Of a stretch of 64,000 bases of DNA, positions 11,707 to 24,065 are shown in pieces. The DNA comes from Dichomitus squalens LYAD-421 SS1. Lineage: Eukaryota; Basidiomycota; Agaricomycetes; Polyporales; Polyporaceae. Under the pieces are notes generated by a model. The model had not been told where the DNA came from. It did not search any database and saw only the letters and a program-made list of their open reading frames with translations. The stretch spans positions 580,622 to 644,621 of the forward strand of contig NW_006766888.1 of the NCBI RefSeq assembly GCF_000275845.1. The letters are read 5' to 3'. Each line of letters starts with the position of its first letter. Positions within the stretch are counted from its first letter, which is position 1. The translations under genes were made by a program, and so were the position numbers.

Positions 11707-13371
11707 GGTTGTAGAGGGAAAGCGTGTCTGTGTATGACGGGCTGTTGGCCGATAGAGGTCTAGGATGGGGCGGTTTTATACCTCGACGTGGGCGAGCCTG
11801 AGGGCTAATGCACGGCCGCTCAGCATAGTATAAAACAGCGCAAAAGAGCAGATTCCGGTCTTCGACGTGTGGTCCCGATCCGACATCGAGGAGCCGAAAA
11901 TGGTGGTTTGGCGTATGTCACGACATGACACAACCTGCTTGCAAGCATTGTCTTTTCTGTACAGCGAGGAGACAGCGTGGACGCGAGCAGTTGGCGTAGT
12001 TCGTGAAGATAGGCGGGAGTGCGGGTAGGCCGATCAATTGCAACAAAATTTGGATCGCAGAGGTAAGAGCACCGCGGAGGTGGCGCGTTCGCGGGAGAAG
12101 GCCGAGTGTGAGCATAAAGAGCACACTGACAGATATCTCAGTAATTGACACCACACGGATACTCCTAGAGCGGCTCATACACATACCTTCTTCCAGGCAC
12201 TCAAAGTCAAAGAAACATGATTCCTGTTTGACCACTACGGACAAACATCGTCGCACCCCGTCCTGGGCCAATCTGCGTAGCGATTGTTCCTCACTGTGAA
12301 CGATTGAGTTGTGTGTCTATTGGCTCGTGGCTGAGCCTGATAATACAATACGCACGTTTTTGAGGATTGTAAAGTGTCGAAATCTCCTGGTTCATGATCC
12401 ATGAACGTCAAGATCTTGCGGATAATGGCCACCTGGGCCTTCTTTGACCCCAGCGTCACAATGCGAAAGCCAAGGTCCCATAAAGTGGTGGCGTCATGTA
12501 GGGAAAGAAAAAAATTCACGCTCGAGAGGACGGCTTGGAAGCGACGACGTCAGAATGGTAGAGAAACTGAGATTACTCGAGCAATGTGGCGAACGGAACA
12601 GTGCGTGCCACGGAGCCGTTGGGAAACTAGAGACACGTCATGGATTTGCTTGTTCACACCCGTGGCGGCGGCCTATAGAAGGTCGAGACATACCGTCTGC
12701 CGGGACCACGTCTGTCCGAAGTATCACAAGCGGTGAACATTGATGTGGCGACCCGCCAGAGAGCCACTTCTGCTGCTCATGGTTCACGGCTTCCGACAGA
12801 TATATGGACAAGAGCTAAGGGAAGACCGATCAATGAGGGTGGTCAACATGCAAGAACGACTGTCACAATCATATTACAGGGCTTTACGCGAAAACTGTAG
12901 AAGTTCGGCGAGGGTTATATTCCTCACGAGCATGCTGGCATATTAAGGTGCCATTGGCTAAATCTATAGCACATACAGAGCAGGAGCTTGAATTATATAG
13001 ATTATAAACAGCGGCGAACGCATTGCATTTCAAAACATACCTCAAACTGTTATGGGGAATTTGCCAGTGTCAGTAGGTAGGTTGGTGATTGGAGGAATAC
13101 TGTTGCAAGTGAGCCAAGGTGCTAGACCACATCTTCCTGCGCTCGCATTTGAGAAGTTGAAGGTGAAAAGAACGGAACACGTCGATGAGCGCCAGTACGC
13201 GCGTTCTGCTGCCGTCGACGCCCACGCGAAGCGTCACCGAGCGCCGGTCGGTCCTCGAGAGTCGGCCTCAGACTCGTACCGCCCCCTGCGCGGTGCCCCT
13301 CTCCGTCCGCAGCCTGGCCCTCTAGCTTCAGCTATACCTGCTTGGAGCTACCAACCGGACTTGCTGCCAAA
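11707..13371. other. Intergenic region between ADH (-) and the VHS-GAT gene (+)
   Basis: About 1.7 kb. Open frames here (for example 11918-12271 and 12235-12519 on the minus strand) lack recognisable domains or a consistent splice pattern, so I do not call a gene. The proximal 13.0-13.37 kb part is probably the 5' leader and promoter of the VHS-GAT gene. Confidence 0.45.
11774..11780 (-). promoter_or_regulatory. TATA-like box of the alcohol dehydrogenase
   Basis: Reads TATAAAA on the minus strand, about 70 bp upstream of the ADH start codon. The position suits a fungal core promoter. A second TATAAAA on the plus strand near 11830 has no gene to serve. Confidence 0.4.
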
Positions 13372-15279
13372 ATGTTCCCGGCATCCACATCTGCATGGAC
13401 ATCGAACGTCTCTCAGCTCGAGGTCCTAATCACTCGGGCGTGCAATCCGACCATGGGCGAGCCCAACTACGCCCTCCATCTTGAGGTTGCGGAGTATATC
13501 AACCAAAAGAAGGCAAACACGTACGCCCCCTTCTTCCTATACATCGAGCCACCCCAGCTTATCCGCACGCCATTCGCCTATCCCGAAATGCAGCCCCCGC
13601 GAAGCGGCGATGACCATCGCACGGCTCGTGAACCACCGCAACCCGCACATCGCCATGCTCGCCCTCGCGCTGCTCGAAACCCTCGTCCAGTCCTGCGGAT
13701 ACCCCTTCCACCTACAGATCTCTACCAAGGAGTTTTTGAACGAGCTCGTCCGCCGCTTTCCCGAGCGCCCGCCCCCGTTCCCGGGCCCGGTCATGCAGAA
13801 GATCCTCGATCTCATCCACAGCTGGAAGGAGGGCATTTGCGTGGAGTCGCGATGGAAGGACGATTTTGCGAACATCCGGGATATGCACCGGCTTCTCACC
13901 TTCAAGGGTTATCGTTTCCGGGACGCGGGCAGGCAGCAGGCCTCCTCGGCGCCGTCCTCGTCGGTGAGTCTTCGTCGCGCTCATGAGCCATCAGTCCCGC
14001 GGACGTTCCAATGGAACGATGGCGGACGTGACGCTGACACGACATGTCGTACAGGTACAGAATCTTAAATCCGCGGAAGAGCTTGAGGCGGAAGATCGGG
14101 AAGCGCAGCAAGCTAAGCTGCAAGAACTGATTCGCAGAGGAACGCCGCGGGATCTCGCTGCCGCGCAGGAGCTCATGAAGACTTTGGCGGGTGCAAACCC
14201 CGACGCGAAACCGGACTACCGCACGCAGTCTCTCACGGAGCTGAACAAGCTCGAGAGCAAAGTCATCTTGCTTAACGAGATCCTAGACAACGTCGATACC
14301 ACGAGAGGAGAGAAGTTTGTGCAAGGAGACGTGTACGATGTGAGTCCCGGCCCGTTCATCATTAGTACCGGACGCCCGGATTTACCAACCGCGCCCATGT
14401 TTGTAGCAAGTCGCGTCAATACTCCGCGACGCCCGACCAAAGATCCAGAAGTGGATATCCAACGCCGAAGAAGACGACCCCGAGTCCCTCGACACCTACC
14501 TCCAGATAAACGACCAGATCAACACCGTCCTCAACCGCTACGAGTCCTACAAGAAGGGCGACTTCTCCGCCGCCGCCAACCCTATCCCCGCAGAGCTCTC
14601 CAACGGCGCCCAAGGCGTCTCCCTCATTGACCTCGACGATGCCCCAGCACCATCGTCGAATGCGGGTGGGGCAGCTGGTGGCGGGGGCATCAACGACCTC
14701 GCGGACCTCTTCGGCGCAAGCCCCGCGGCCCCCCAGGCGCAACCCCAGACCGCCCTTCCACCTGGGTACCCCGGCCTCGCCGGCTCTGGCTTCAACAGGA
14801 GTCAGGGTTACGGGGTGCCGATGAGCGCAGGGCTGGGGGTCGGGACGGGCTTCGGCGTAGGCTTAGGCGGCACGGTGTTCTCAAGCCAGCCAGTCACACC
14901 AGCTTTCCAGGCGCCGTCCCCCATGGGTGCGAACGGCCCCCCGGGCAACCTCCCCCAGCGCGCAGGGACCACGTCTCCCTCATCGGGGGCGCCGCTGGGC
15001 TCGATCCGGTTGGGGACGCCACAGCTGCAGCCGCAGAGTCCCGCGCAACAGCCGCAGTACTCGCAGTCGTCTGCGCCTGGGTTCTTTGGGCAGCCGGTGC
15101 AACCGCCGCCGTTCCAGCAGCAGCAGTTCCAGCAGCAGCAACTCCAACAACAGCAGTTCCAGCAACAGCCGTTCCAGCAGCCACTGCAGCCTCAGGTTCA
15201 GCAGTCGGCCCAGCCGACACCGGCGAACGGGCAGGCGCAGGGGAAGGACCCATTCGCGGATCTAGTCGGGCTCTTCTGA
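13372..15279 (+). CDS. VHS-GAT domain clathrin adaptor (GGA/TOM1-like), Q-rich tail
   Basis: Predicted sorting adaptor at the trans-Golgi or endosome. Starting at the ATG at 13372, a VHS domain is spread over two exons: LEVLITRACNPTMGEPNYAL, then REAAMTIARLVNHRNPHIAM and KEFLNELVRRFPERPPPF, ending near DMHRLLTFKGYRFRD. After an intron (about 13964-14055) a GAT three-helix bundle follows (AEELEAEDREAQQAKLQELI, LTELNKLESKVILLNEILDN, QVASILRDARPKIQKWISNA). The hinge carries a clathrin-box-like LIDLDD and LADLF. The tail is rich in Gly, Pro and Gln, with a CAG/CAA-rich run at about 15110-15185. It ends KDPFADLVGLF, where DPF is a typical AP-2/EH-binding motif. No C-terminal GAE ear is visible, which argues against canonical GGA and nearer to TOM1/Lsb5-like proteins. 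Stop at 15277-15279. Confidence 0.85.
15110..15186 (+). repeat. CAG/CAA-rich polyglutamine tract in the VHS-GAT gene
   Basis: Interrupted runs of CAG and CAA with TTC/CTC codons encode repeats of the type F-Q-Q-Q-Q. It is part of the disordered tail and may vary in length between strains. Confidence 0.75.
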
Positions 15280-15587
15280 GGACGAATGGACTTGACTATT
15301 GCTATTTACTGCTGTCGTTGGTTGGTTGGGAGCATGTATACATCGCACGAGGAAGGATGTAGGTTAGGGGAAGCAGTCATACATCTCATCTAGCGTTCTC
15401 GAAACCATGTCTCGCCACATACCTAGGTCAGCGCCAGGACGCATGATTGAAGGAGCCCAACACACGAGGCCGTGAACGTTTGATGAGTGTGATTCGGTTG
15501 GGCACTAGTGGAAGTATATGTACAAGCAGGCTCAGTGCTCGATGCAATGTCCGCACAAGCTGGGCTTGGGTATATCGTGCCGCTCGC
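15280..15587. other. Convergent 3' flanks of VHS-GAT (+) and VMA4 (-)
   Basis: A 308-bp spacer between two converging genes. It should hold both 3' untranslated regions. No gene was seen. Confidence 0.5.
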
Positions 15588-16669
15588 TCATGTGTAGAAC
15601 TTGCGGTTGGGGTTCGGACCGAAGAGGTCCGCCCGGATCTCCGGCAGCATCTATGCAGGAACATGAGCAATGAGCCTCGATGTTCTCGCCGCGACCTGAG
15701 GGCGGAATCACATACCCTGTCCTCGAGTAACCGTAGCCGCTCATCGAGGGTGTTGTCGATCGTAATGCGCTGACTGCCGCTGACGAGCTTGACACCTCCG
15801 GCGCTGTCCCCCACAGTCGTCAGCGGCCTACGCTGTGCACGAACGACGGAAGAATGTACTGAGCTACTCACATATCGTCACTCAACGAGCCCTCGACGGT
15901 CGACTTGACCGTCTTGCCGCTGATCTCGTTATACTGCTGCGCCGCATTCTCCGCCGCCCGCTGGACGAGCTGGACGTCCTTCGGGCGTGCGTGCACGGTA
16001 ACCTCGGGCTCAAGCTGGGAGAGGAACCCCTGGACGATGATCCCTTGGAGGAACTGGACGTAGCGGCCCTCGTCCATTGCGAGCTCGTCGATAGCCGCAC
16101 GAGCGGTCGCGAACAGGTCCTGGAGATGCTCCTCACGTTGCTGGAGTAGCTTCAGGCGGGACTTGTTGGTGAGCGTGGAGTGCGCACTGCAAAAGTTGTG
16201 AGACGAGCGCCGTGTCAGTCGACATCACGCAGCAAGGGAGTGATGGGGAGGTCTGGGAGGTGGATGAGGACGCACATCTTCTGCGAGACCTCGGCGCCCT
16301 TGCGCTTCTTCTCGTAGAGCGCGTCGATGGCCTGCTGCTCCTGCTTAACAAGTTTTGCCTATATCGAAGCCACTCCCGGTCAGTATCCGCCCTGGTTTCT
16401 CGCATTCACGACTAGTCTCGCAATTGTAGCAACCCACCTTCTCAATAGCGAACTCCTCATCCGCCTTCACCTTGATCTCCCGTGCCTTCTCGAGGGCCTC
16501 TTGCTTAATGAACGCCACCTGAATACGCACACAGATCAGACCATGTCAACTGTCCGCGCTGAACGATGGTGCGAATGTTCCTGCATGGGGTCCTCAGGAT
16601 GGGGGATGTACAGACCATCTTGTTCATCTCCGAGAGAACCTCATCGTCGTTGAGCGGTCGGCTCGCCAT
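15588..16669 (-). CDS. VMA4: V-type proton ATPase subunit E
   Basis: Peripheral-stalk subunit of the vacuolar H+-ATPase, needed to hold the V1 motor against the membrane sector. The start at 16669-16667 reads MASRPLNDDEVLSEMNKMV and splices to AFIKQEALEKAREIKVKADE. The long helix continues with AKLVKQEQQAIDALYEKKRK and a LTNKSRLKLLQQREEHLQDL segment. The globular C-terminal part contains MDEGRYVQFLQGIIVQG, PEVTVHARPKDVQLVQRAAE, AGGVKLVSGSQRITIDNTLD and the conserved end MLPEIRADLFGPNPNRKFYT before the stop at 15590-15588. About 230 residues, as usual for Vma4, with at least five introns. It converges with the VHS-GAT gene. Confidence 0.95.
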
Positions 16670-19244
16670 AGTGGCTCGTTCGTGAGGTCCTTCAAGAAGA
16701 ACCCTTGTCTAACAGGATATTATGCCGAAGCAGCAGGGCGTCGGGGACGACGTCAATAGTCGAGAGCAGCAGCCTGCGTTGGGGGCGCGCGATTCGGCAA
16801 TGGCGGCGTCACTGCACGGTGACCGTCAGGTGTGACAATGCGTCACCGTCACGTCCCAGCTTTCGGCGTTTGTTTGTTTGTTTCTTTTCTCTTTCTAGAT
16901 CCCGTTTATTGCCCTGCGAGGCCGCGCCTCATGGTAGGCCTTAAACTACAAACACTATCGACGTGAGTAAGAAGTGGGTGTTCGGCTGTACATGGTGGGC
17001 GTTTGTTTCTCTTCTATCCTGCTGCGAACTGGGGAGTCCATGAGGGACGCTTTTTCGGACTGTGCTTTCCATCTTAGACGTCTTGCCTTCACCTCACTCA
17101 CCGTACAGTTATACGTTCTTTCATGAAGCTGAAAGACATCTGATTGATTTCAGATGCGTTGAGCCACAATCTAATCCATGCTCACGCGGTTGGGCTCGAA
17201 GCAAAAATATAAAGCTCATATTACATGCACCTCCGCCCATGACTGAGCTTGGGTTTCTGCCATCTCATAGCTCTTGATGTATGAGATGTCGAGACGGACT
17301 TCATTCCTAGCCCTACCCAAGCATCCACTTCATATTCATGCGATGCTCATTTGCGCCCGCCGCCCGCATCGACTTCTTGACTTCACTACCTGCTCTTGAA
17401 TGGATGCAATCATCTTCCGGTTGCTACAGGGTCCACCGTCCCCATCATACATATTATGGACGTGTACAGCCGGTAGATCTTTCACAGCCCAAGCTCAACC
17501 TTCGAGGCACTCCTGACGACCAGATGCACGATGCTTATCTTCTCCAGCGCATCAAACGCCATGAGAGGGGGACCGGGAAACAAGGTCGGGTAAACGGGTA
17601 ACTGCGTTGATCTGCAAGGAGGAGGCGAAACGAGGCTGAGCACGTGCGTACCTGCTGTACCTGCGGTCAGTTCATTAACACCCCCAGGCCCAGATCACAG
17701 AGCTGACAGGCTGCGCAGATTGCCTGTCGGCCGTTGCTCATCAAGTCCACCACCTCAGCTGGGAGGATCCGGAATGTCGACATCTTCAGAAGTTCCTATG
17801 AACGTCATACTTACATATCCAACTATGCACCTACGATCAGGCTCTCGTGTGCTCGTCGACAGATATTTCTCACCGTGGATGACCTCGATCATTCACTCTC
17901 GAGACCTCCTCGAGTACATCATTTCGATTTCAAGCTGTGCACTCTCCATCCCACAAGAGCTCTGTTAGAACGCGTACAACAACACCACCACCTACAAGCG
18001 GCGCGCGAAGACACGAATTGCGGAGAGATTGCCACCGCCCGATCGACGGTGAGTAACGCCGTTCAAGTTCACGAGCGGGACGTTTGGTCGCCCGCGTTTT
18101 CCGTGAATTCGTTCTGTCACGCGTACCGCCTCGCATTACCTCATGATCAAGATCCAAGGATCGCCCCTCCAGGACGCATGGGACCATAGTCCACGAAGCA
18201 GCTCCGACTTCAAACTCACCTCGAGGCATCGAGGAAGGGACCACGGCGGAAGCTAGCATCAACATATCACCGCACACTTGGCTGCTCGGACGATTCCAGG
18301 CAGCGCTAGGAGAATTCGGAGATGCATATGCGGGATATGCCGGTGGCATCTGCTGTTGTGGCGCAGGGGGATGGGCGGACCCTGACGCGGGCCGCGGCCT
18401 TGGCATTTGCATGCGATTGGATCGGTTCTGTGGGTCTGGTGGGAGGGTACATGAGTCGCTGGGCGCGGAGTAAACATCATGATGGATGTGCGTTCAACCC
18501 CACCGGGCAAGCGACGGGTTGTGTTCGGAATCAAACTTGTAAGGCGACCTTCCAAGGAAATTGTTGAGTGGTAGTGCTGAACTGAGGGACTGTGCAGGCG
18601 ACAGCAGGGTCGTCATAGTAGCTACTGTAATAGGAGGCATAAACGGGTGGGGAAGGCGCCCACGTGGTCGAAAGCGGTGCATTCATCGCTTGTCCTGCCT
18701 CAGTCGCCTGCAGCTACCAACTACGCGTCTTCCGCCTCTTGTGCTCTCCCCATGGCAAACTCACGTTCTAGTGCACTCGAGATGTTCTCGAGCTGTCTCC
18801 CTGATACATATAGCTTCCTTAGATATCCGCATGAAGACGGTGAGTGTAGATGGGAGTATGATAGCTTCACCAATGATAGACTCCGTCGCTACTGATCACG
18901 GGTGGCGATGTGCGATCAACATGCCCACCTCTGCATGACGACTCGGGCCATCATCCTGTTGCCGGGATAGAGCTCCGCCGAGATGGTGAGCAATGCGAGG
19001 CGACCACACGACGCCGACAGACAGGCCGCATCCTTCAAGTACCCGCCCGCCTGTCTCTCCGCTTCCCCGGTTCCCTCCCACTTTCATTCCTGTGGCCAAC
19101 CTTTTTCCTTCGCACATCGCAGGTCGATTGTATAGCTCCTTCTTCACCTTTTACTTTCTTCATTCTACGTTCTCAAGGAGCTTACAGTCACTCTCGCAAC
19201 GCAAATTCCAAGCAACGCACGAACGATTCTTCACGCCAGCCGTC
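16670..19244. other. 2.6-kb region between VMA4 (-) and an unknown gene (+); one weak Pro-rich frame
   Basis: No gene can be called with confidence. A minus-strand frame at 17930-18412 encodes a Pro/Ala/Ser-rich stretch (PAPQQQMPPAYPAYASPNSP), and a frame upstream of it near 18680 begins MNAPLSTTWAPSPPVYASYY. Both look like disordered protein, but I could not find a splice joining them in frame, so they may be exons of a hypothetical gene or chance. The last 300 bp before 19245 are pyrimidine-rich and probably form the promoter and leader of the next gene. Confidence 0.4.
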
Positions 19245-20269
19245 ATGAACGCCAAGCTCGCCACCCGCAACGTTATGGAAGTCACCGCTGCCGCACCAGC
19301 TGCCGCACGCCCGTCGCTTTCCGTCCGCTGTCCCACTACGCCTCTCGAGAAGGCTGCGATTACCGAGCTCGCGATGACGATCGCCGAAGAACTCGCCAGT
19401 CTGAGCCAGTCCATGTCCCCCATCGGGATCGACGTCCCCCTCAAGCACACAGGCCTTAACCCCAAGACCCTCTCTCTCTTCCATTCCTGGCTCAAGTCTG
19501 CGCATGACTACGATGCCAGCCTCAGCAGGCTCTTGGAGGACGACATGACGGCAGAGGTCCTTGCTGCCGATGTTCTGGGTACGTCTCTTACTTCTGCCAA
19601 ACCCAGATTGCGTCTCATTACTGTCTCTCGCGTCCGTCGATAGCGTCCCCAAGAACACGGCAGGCGCGAGCGCTGCCCAAGCCCGACAGACCCGTAGGCT
19701 CCGGGTCGTTCGCCTCTAGGCGTGCCCGCCGCGCTCCCCGCGCCCCGATCTCAGTAGATGTGACGACCGAGCCCGAAGAGGTTCCGGTGTCGTCCGCTGC
19801 CGCCAGGCAGTACGCCGCAGACATCGGTATGGCTCCCTTCGACTCCTGGGCGGGCAAGAAGTCTAGGTGAGTACTAGCGCCATCACCCCATATCTCCAAC
19901 GAAACCTCTGCTCTATGCAACGTGCAACGTGCTGACTACTCGCGTTTGATGCGCATGTGCAGCCTCGTGTACGGCCTGCTTGCGCTCGGGCTCGTGGGCT
20001 CGCCGATGTCGCCTTCGATGAACGCGATCAAGTCGCCCGCGGTGCCGGCCTCGTACAACCCGGGCTCGCGCCTCCGCCCGATCGCGCCCCTCGAGGACCC
20101 CCGCGCGCTCATGCCGACGCGCACGCCCATCTTCACGTCGTTCCTCGACTCCGTGCGCATGCCTGGCGTGGACGCAGTCCAGTCCCCTTGGGTCCCGGAC
20201 CGCCACTACGCTAGCCTCGACGGCATGTTCGCGGAGCTGCGTTTCCCCCAGACGCCCGGGAGCGTCTAG
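19245..20269 (+). CDS. Hypothetical protein, unrecognised family
   Basis: Three exons join in frame. The first starts MNAKLATRNVMEVTAAAPAA and contains a predicted helical region ITELAMTIAEELASLSQSMS and LSLFHSWLKSAHDYDASLSR. The second is a basic, Pro/Arg-rich linker (SFASRRARRAPRAPISVDVT). The third starts SLVYGLLALGLVGSPMSPSM and ends LDGMFAELRFPQTPGSV at the stop at 20267-20269. Introns follow DVL at about 19578 and KKSR at about 19868. The high third-position GC and clean splice sites support a real gene. I do not recognise the family and assign no function. One short hydrophobic stretch (YGLLALGLVG) is too short to call a membrane span. Confidence 0.65.
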
Positions 20270-21435
20270 AAAACGGTACACCTCTGTCTCTCATATGTCT
20301 CTCTTGGAAGATCTTTCCGAGAAGAGTTGATAGGTGCCGGTGATCAAAGAGACATCATATCGGACTCGTGGATATGCGGACCCTTATTGCAAGTGACTTT
20401 AGATCATCCTTCATTCCTTCGTGCTTTCGCTGCTGCCGCCCCCATCGCGCATACCCTCCATTCGTTATCAATTGGCTCAAGTTCATCTCCCTTGGCAATC
20501 ACTCATGGCTCATTTGCACCCACACGCACCCTTCGTTCCCTTGGCCACAAATTGCTGCATCTACGTCTCGTTCATGTTTGCACCTTTACCCTTCAAGTAC
20601 TTTGCATCTTCTTCCGGTTACGGTGTTGTTCAATAGTTTCGTTTCGTCGCTTTTGCTTTCGTGTTCGCAGTGCGCGCCTCCCCTTGTCCTCATTAGTGTG
20701 TTGTTGGATACTTTGCGTATGCCTGTACGCGCGCATAACGTAGTAGTTTACCTCACGACGTCTTGACACGAATTGACGCAAGGGTTTTTCTGGTCCGGGA
20801 ACCCACCCCATATGTACCCGTTTTAGCGCGCGGCTACTTCCCACGTCGAATATCAAGGTCGTCCGTCATAAAAAGCTTGCACAAGTTGACCATCGTCTCT
20901 CATAACTTGGCATGGGTGCTATACGCACTACCTATTCGATGCCGGAGCCTAGACTCTATGCTATCGTTTCAGGCTGCTCAATCTAGCTGATCCGACCCCA
21001 ATGGTACTCTGAGGGCTATAGACTGCAGCTGGGAGTCGGAGCACGTTGCGCGTGGTGGACCTGCACACAATCGCGTCCGTCTCGCCGGTGAGTATGAGTT
21101 TCGCCGCCTCGACTGGTCCAGAAGATGCTGACTTGGCCTGTTGACTTTGACAGACGAGCTAATCCCCGGCTGGGACCGACCGCAGTACTAGTCTGATGAA
21201 ACCCTTACGGTCGTTGGACGCCAGCAATTTCAATATGCATCAGGGCGGGCGATGTCTTGTTAGACGTGCCCCACTGTCTCCTCTGCATTGTAGCCTTCAT
21301 CTTTCTCGACGTCTCCGTCTCCTTCCTGTTTCTTGGTGGTCACTGCTGAAGACTTGGCCTACATCTTGCTGCACTCTCTCGCCTTCCTATTTGCTTGACT
21401 TTATATTTCGTTTCGCCATCTGACCATTCGCCGTG
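20270..21435. other. Intergenic region between two plus-strand genes
   Basis: About 1.2 kb, notably pyrimidine-rich at 20400-20720 and 21270-21420. The second block is consistent with a CT-rich fungal core promoter or leader before the O-fucosyltransferase-like gene. No coding family was seen. Confidence 0.5.
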
Positions 21436-23247
21436 ATGCCGCCACGTCGACTTGGCGAGATTTTCTCTGTGTACCGCAGGGGGTCCTCTCCCTCTGGCTA
21501 CGATCTTCTTCCCTCTACCTCCGGATCTCAGCAAAAGGGCGTTCTCGACTCTCGACTCGGGCGAACATGTCATCTTGTAGCCTCTCGAAGACGTCTGCGG
21601 ATTGCTCTCTTGCTTCTCGGACTCATTGTAACAGCATGCATCCCAGCGGCCACCTATGTCGTCAACTATCCGATGCCACCACTGTACAGGAGGTTTCACG
21701 AAGCGGAGCTGAAATTACCACAACACGATCCATTGCTGCCGGCGCCTGAGGGGAGGAACGGGAGGTACTTGTGGATTGCGAATCATGCAAGCAGTAAGTC
21801 AACTACCTTCCTTGCACAGCCTACGTATGCGGTGATGGGATTGTGCCGGAGTAGCTAACGACGAATTACGGAACAGAGTGTGGTTGGGGCAATGCGATGC
21901 AGGAGCTGTTTTTGAACGCGTATCTAGCCTACAGGACAAATAGAGCGTGAGTGCTTACCCGCATCCGCCATGCCGGGTGCCCAGACGATATCGTAGGGAG
22001 GATCTTGACATCACGATTTCAGGTTTGTATTTGACAACTATACCTGGTCCCGCGGAGAGTCGGACTACTCGTTGTATAATCTGAAACCGATACCCTCAAG
22101 GATACCCCTTACTGCACTAATACAGGGTGGGTGCACCTTGACTTCACCTTGACGTGTATGTGGAATTGGAATATGGTGTATCAGGACCTATCGCTGGAGG
22201 TCACTTCCCCGCCGGCTCGGGGATTCCGCGCGCTGTAACGCCGGAGTATTTCTATGAGGTCTGCCAAGACCGCGCCATCATGAGCAGCTATGAAGTCAAC
22301 GACGCACTTGTCGACCCCACCGCGGAGACTCTCGTGCAGAGTTGGAAGGACAAGATGTCACCGCACCGATGTGTGGAGATCGCCAGGAGTCCCCCAGAAC
22401 TCTTTGACGAGCAGTGAGTCTCCCTACTCTCCCCCGATGAGTCCCAGTAGTCATATTCATGTGGTTCAGCGTGTTCGCGGATGCCCGGAGGCTGCTCGAC
22501 GTTTGGCCCCATTTCTCCCAGTCGCCCATCGTCAAGGAGTTCAGCTGGTCGACGCTTGTCGAGCTCGCCTTCGACAACAACCGCGAGGTCATCTCACCCA
22601 CCTCTCCTTTCGAACCCACACTCTCTTCCTCGTCTGTCTTTGGTCTCGCGCGCTATAGCCCTATTCCTGGCCTGCTCGTCCTGCATATTCGCCGAGGGGA
22701 CTTTCAGGGTCACTGCCACGACGTCCTCGCGCGCCGCTCTATCGGCTTCACAGGCTTCAACTCGTTCCCAGAACTTTCGGATCAGTGGCATCTACCGGAA
22801 GGCGTTTCAGAACGAGAGAAGAAGGCGCTATATGCTCGCCGTTGTTTCCCAGAGATCGACATGATCGTCGAACGCGTCGAGGAAATCCGCCGCACACCAG
22901 CAGGGAGCGGACTGACCAACGCGTACATCATGACCAATGGCTCGCCTTCTTGGGTATCCAAGCTCAAAGCGGCGCTGCGCGCGAGGCATGGCTGGGCTCA
23001 TGTCGCAAGCAGCAGGGATCTCGTGCTTACGTCTGAGCAGAAGTACGTCTCGCAAGCCCTCGACATGCTCGTCGCGCAGCGAGCGCATGTCTTCATCGGG
23101 AACGGGGTAGGTCGGCTCGCTCTACAGAAGTTCTCCCTTGTGAAGGATATCTAACTGTTTTATGAGCAGTTCTCTACACTGAGCGGCATGGCCGTCATGC
23201 TGCGAATGGCAAACAGGATTGCTCCTGATACCAGTAGACATTGGTGA
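21436..23247 (+). CDS. Type II membrane protein with O-fucosyltransferase-like domain
   Basis: Predicted Golgi or ER glycosyltransferase-type protein. The start at 21436 gives MPPRRLGEIFSVYRRGSS. A basic cytosolic tail is followed by one membrane anchor (LRIALLLLGLIVTACIPAA) and then a lumenal part. After splicing, conserved blocks of the fungal family appear: CGWGNAMQELFLNAYLAYRT, FVFDNYTWSRGESDYSLYNL, IPSRIPLTALIQGPIAGGHF, then YSPIPGLLVLHIRRGDFQGH. HIRRGD is the typical nucleotide-sugar-binding motif of GDP-fucose protein O-fucosyltransferases. Later blocks are AYIMTNGSPSWVSKLKAALR and AHVFIGNG-FSTLSGMAVMLR; the stop is at 23245-23247. Six introns or so. Donor sugar and acceptor are unknown. 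Confidence 0.82.
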
Positions 23248-24065
23248 TGCCACTACTACGTCCCTGTAGCATGCGCCGGAAACAGAGACGTCCTGCGCCA
23301 CGAGGCAACCTCATCCGCCCGTATGGTATGTATTCTATCTCTGAAGGCGTAAATCTCTCTCGCGCTCGCGAAGGTAGGGGGCCGCGGGGCTGTATCCGAG
23401 CGAAAGCCTCGGCGCATTTCCGGGAAATTGCCTGTCCTCCATTCACTCTGTATGCGTCGGACCGACGACGCCATCTTGTGGTACATAGTACATAATGTGT
23501 CTATCTTGATCCGGGATGTTAGTCGATGTATGTTATTATCCTGCCGCCATGTAGTCGCACTGTTGCTTTCTGGGGATCGAACGTCGAGTGTGGTGGCGAA
23601 CACGAATCCTTACTAAGCTTCTTTCCGCGCCAAATCCATTTGGACGCCCCCAATAACCTTTGTCAGCAGTATCCGTAGTTGCTAATCCAGCACAGAGGTC
23701 AGCAGACAGACAGACTATACAATACCGGTGGTGAGCGCATTGCATCATCGACGTGTTCGTGTCGCAGGCCTGGCGCGCTGACTGGCAGCTGGACGTGTAA
23801 CCCGGGCGGCGACGCTAATAGGTTCCGTGCTTGCAATCGGCTGACAAACAGAACGTCAATACTTTTGAATTCCATACTGACTCATATGTTATGCGAACGC
23901 GGCCAACTTCACTTGCTGTGCAAGCCGCGACTGAGGAGCGCTTGTCTGACATCATAGTATATAAACCCTGTGTGGGGTCGGGCCACTTCCAGGTCCTCAG
24001 TCATACATACATCGTGCTTCCCTCTGCTCTGCAGCAGCCTTCCAACGCTAAAACAGACTTTCAAG
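23248..24065. other. Intergenic region upstream of the first CmcJ-type gene
   Basis: About 820 bp with no recognisable gene. The end near 23958 carries a TATA box serving the downstream gene. Confidence 0.5.
23958..23965 (+). promoter_or_regulatory. TATA box of the first CmcJ-type gene
   Basis: Reads TATATAAA, 101 bp upstream of the start codon, a normal distance for a strongly expressed or regulated fungal gene with a short leader. The tandem copy at 26407 has no comparable box at that distance. Confidence 0.5.

Noticed and set aside
11918..12519. Two minus-strand frames upstream of the ADH gene
   Set aside because: No family resemblance and no splice that joins them into a longer protein.
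17930..18682. Pro-rich minus-strand frames as a hypothetical gene
   Set aside because: They look like disordered protein, but no GT-AG junction joins them in frame, so they are only mentioned in the region entry.
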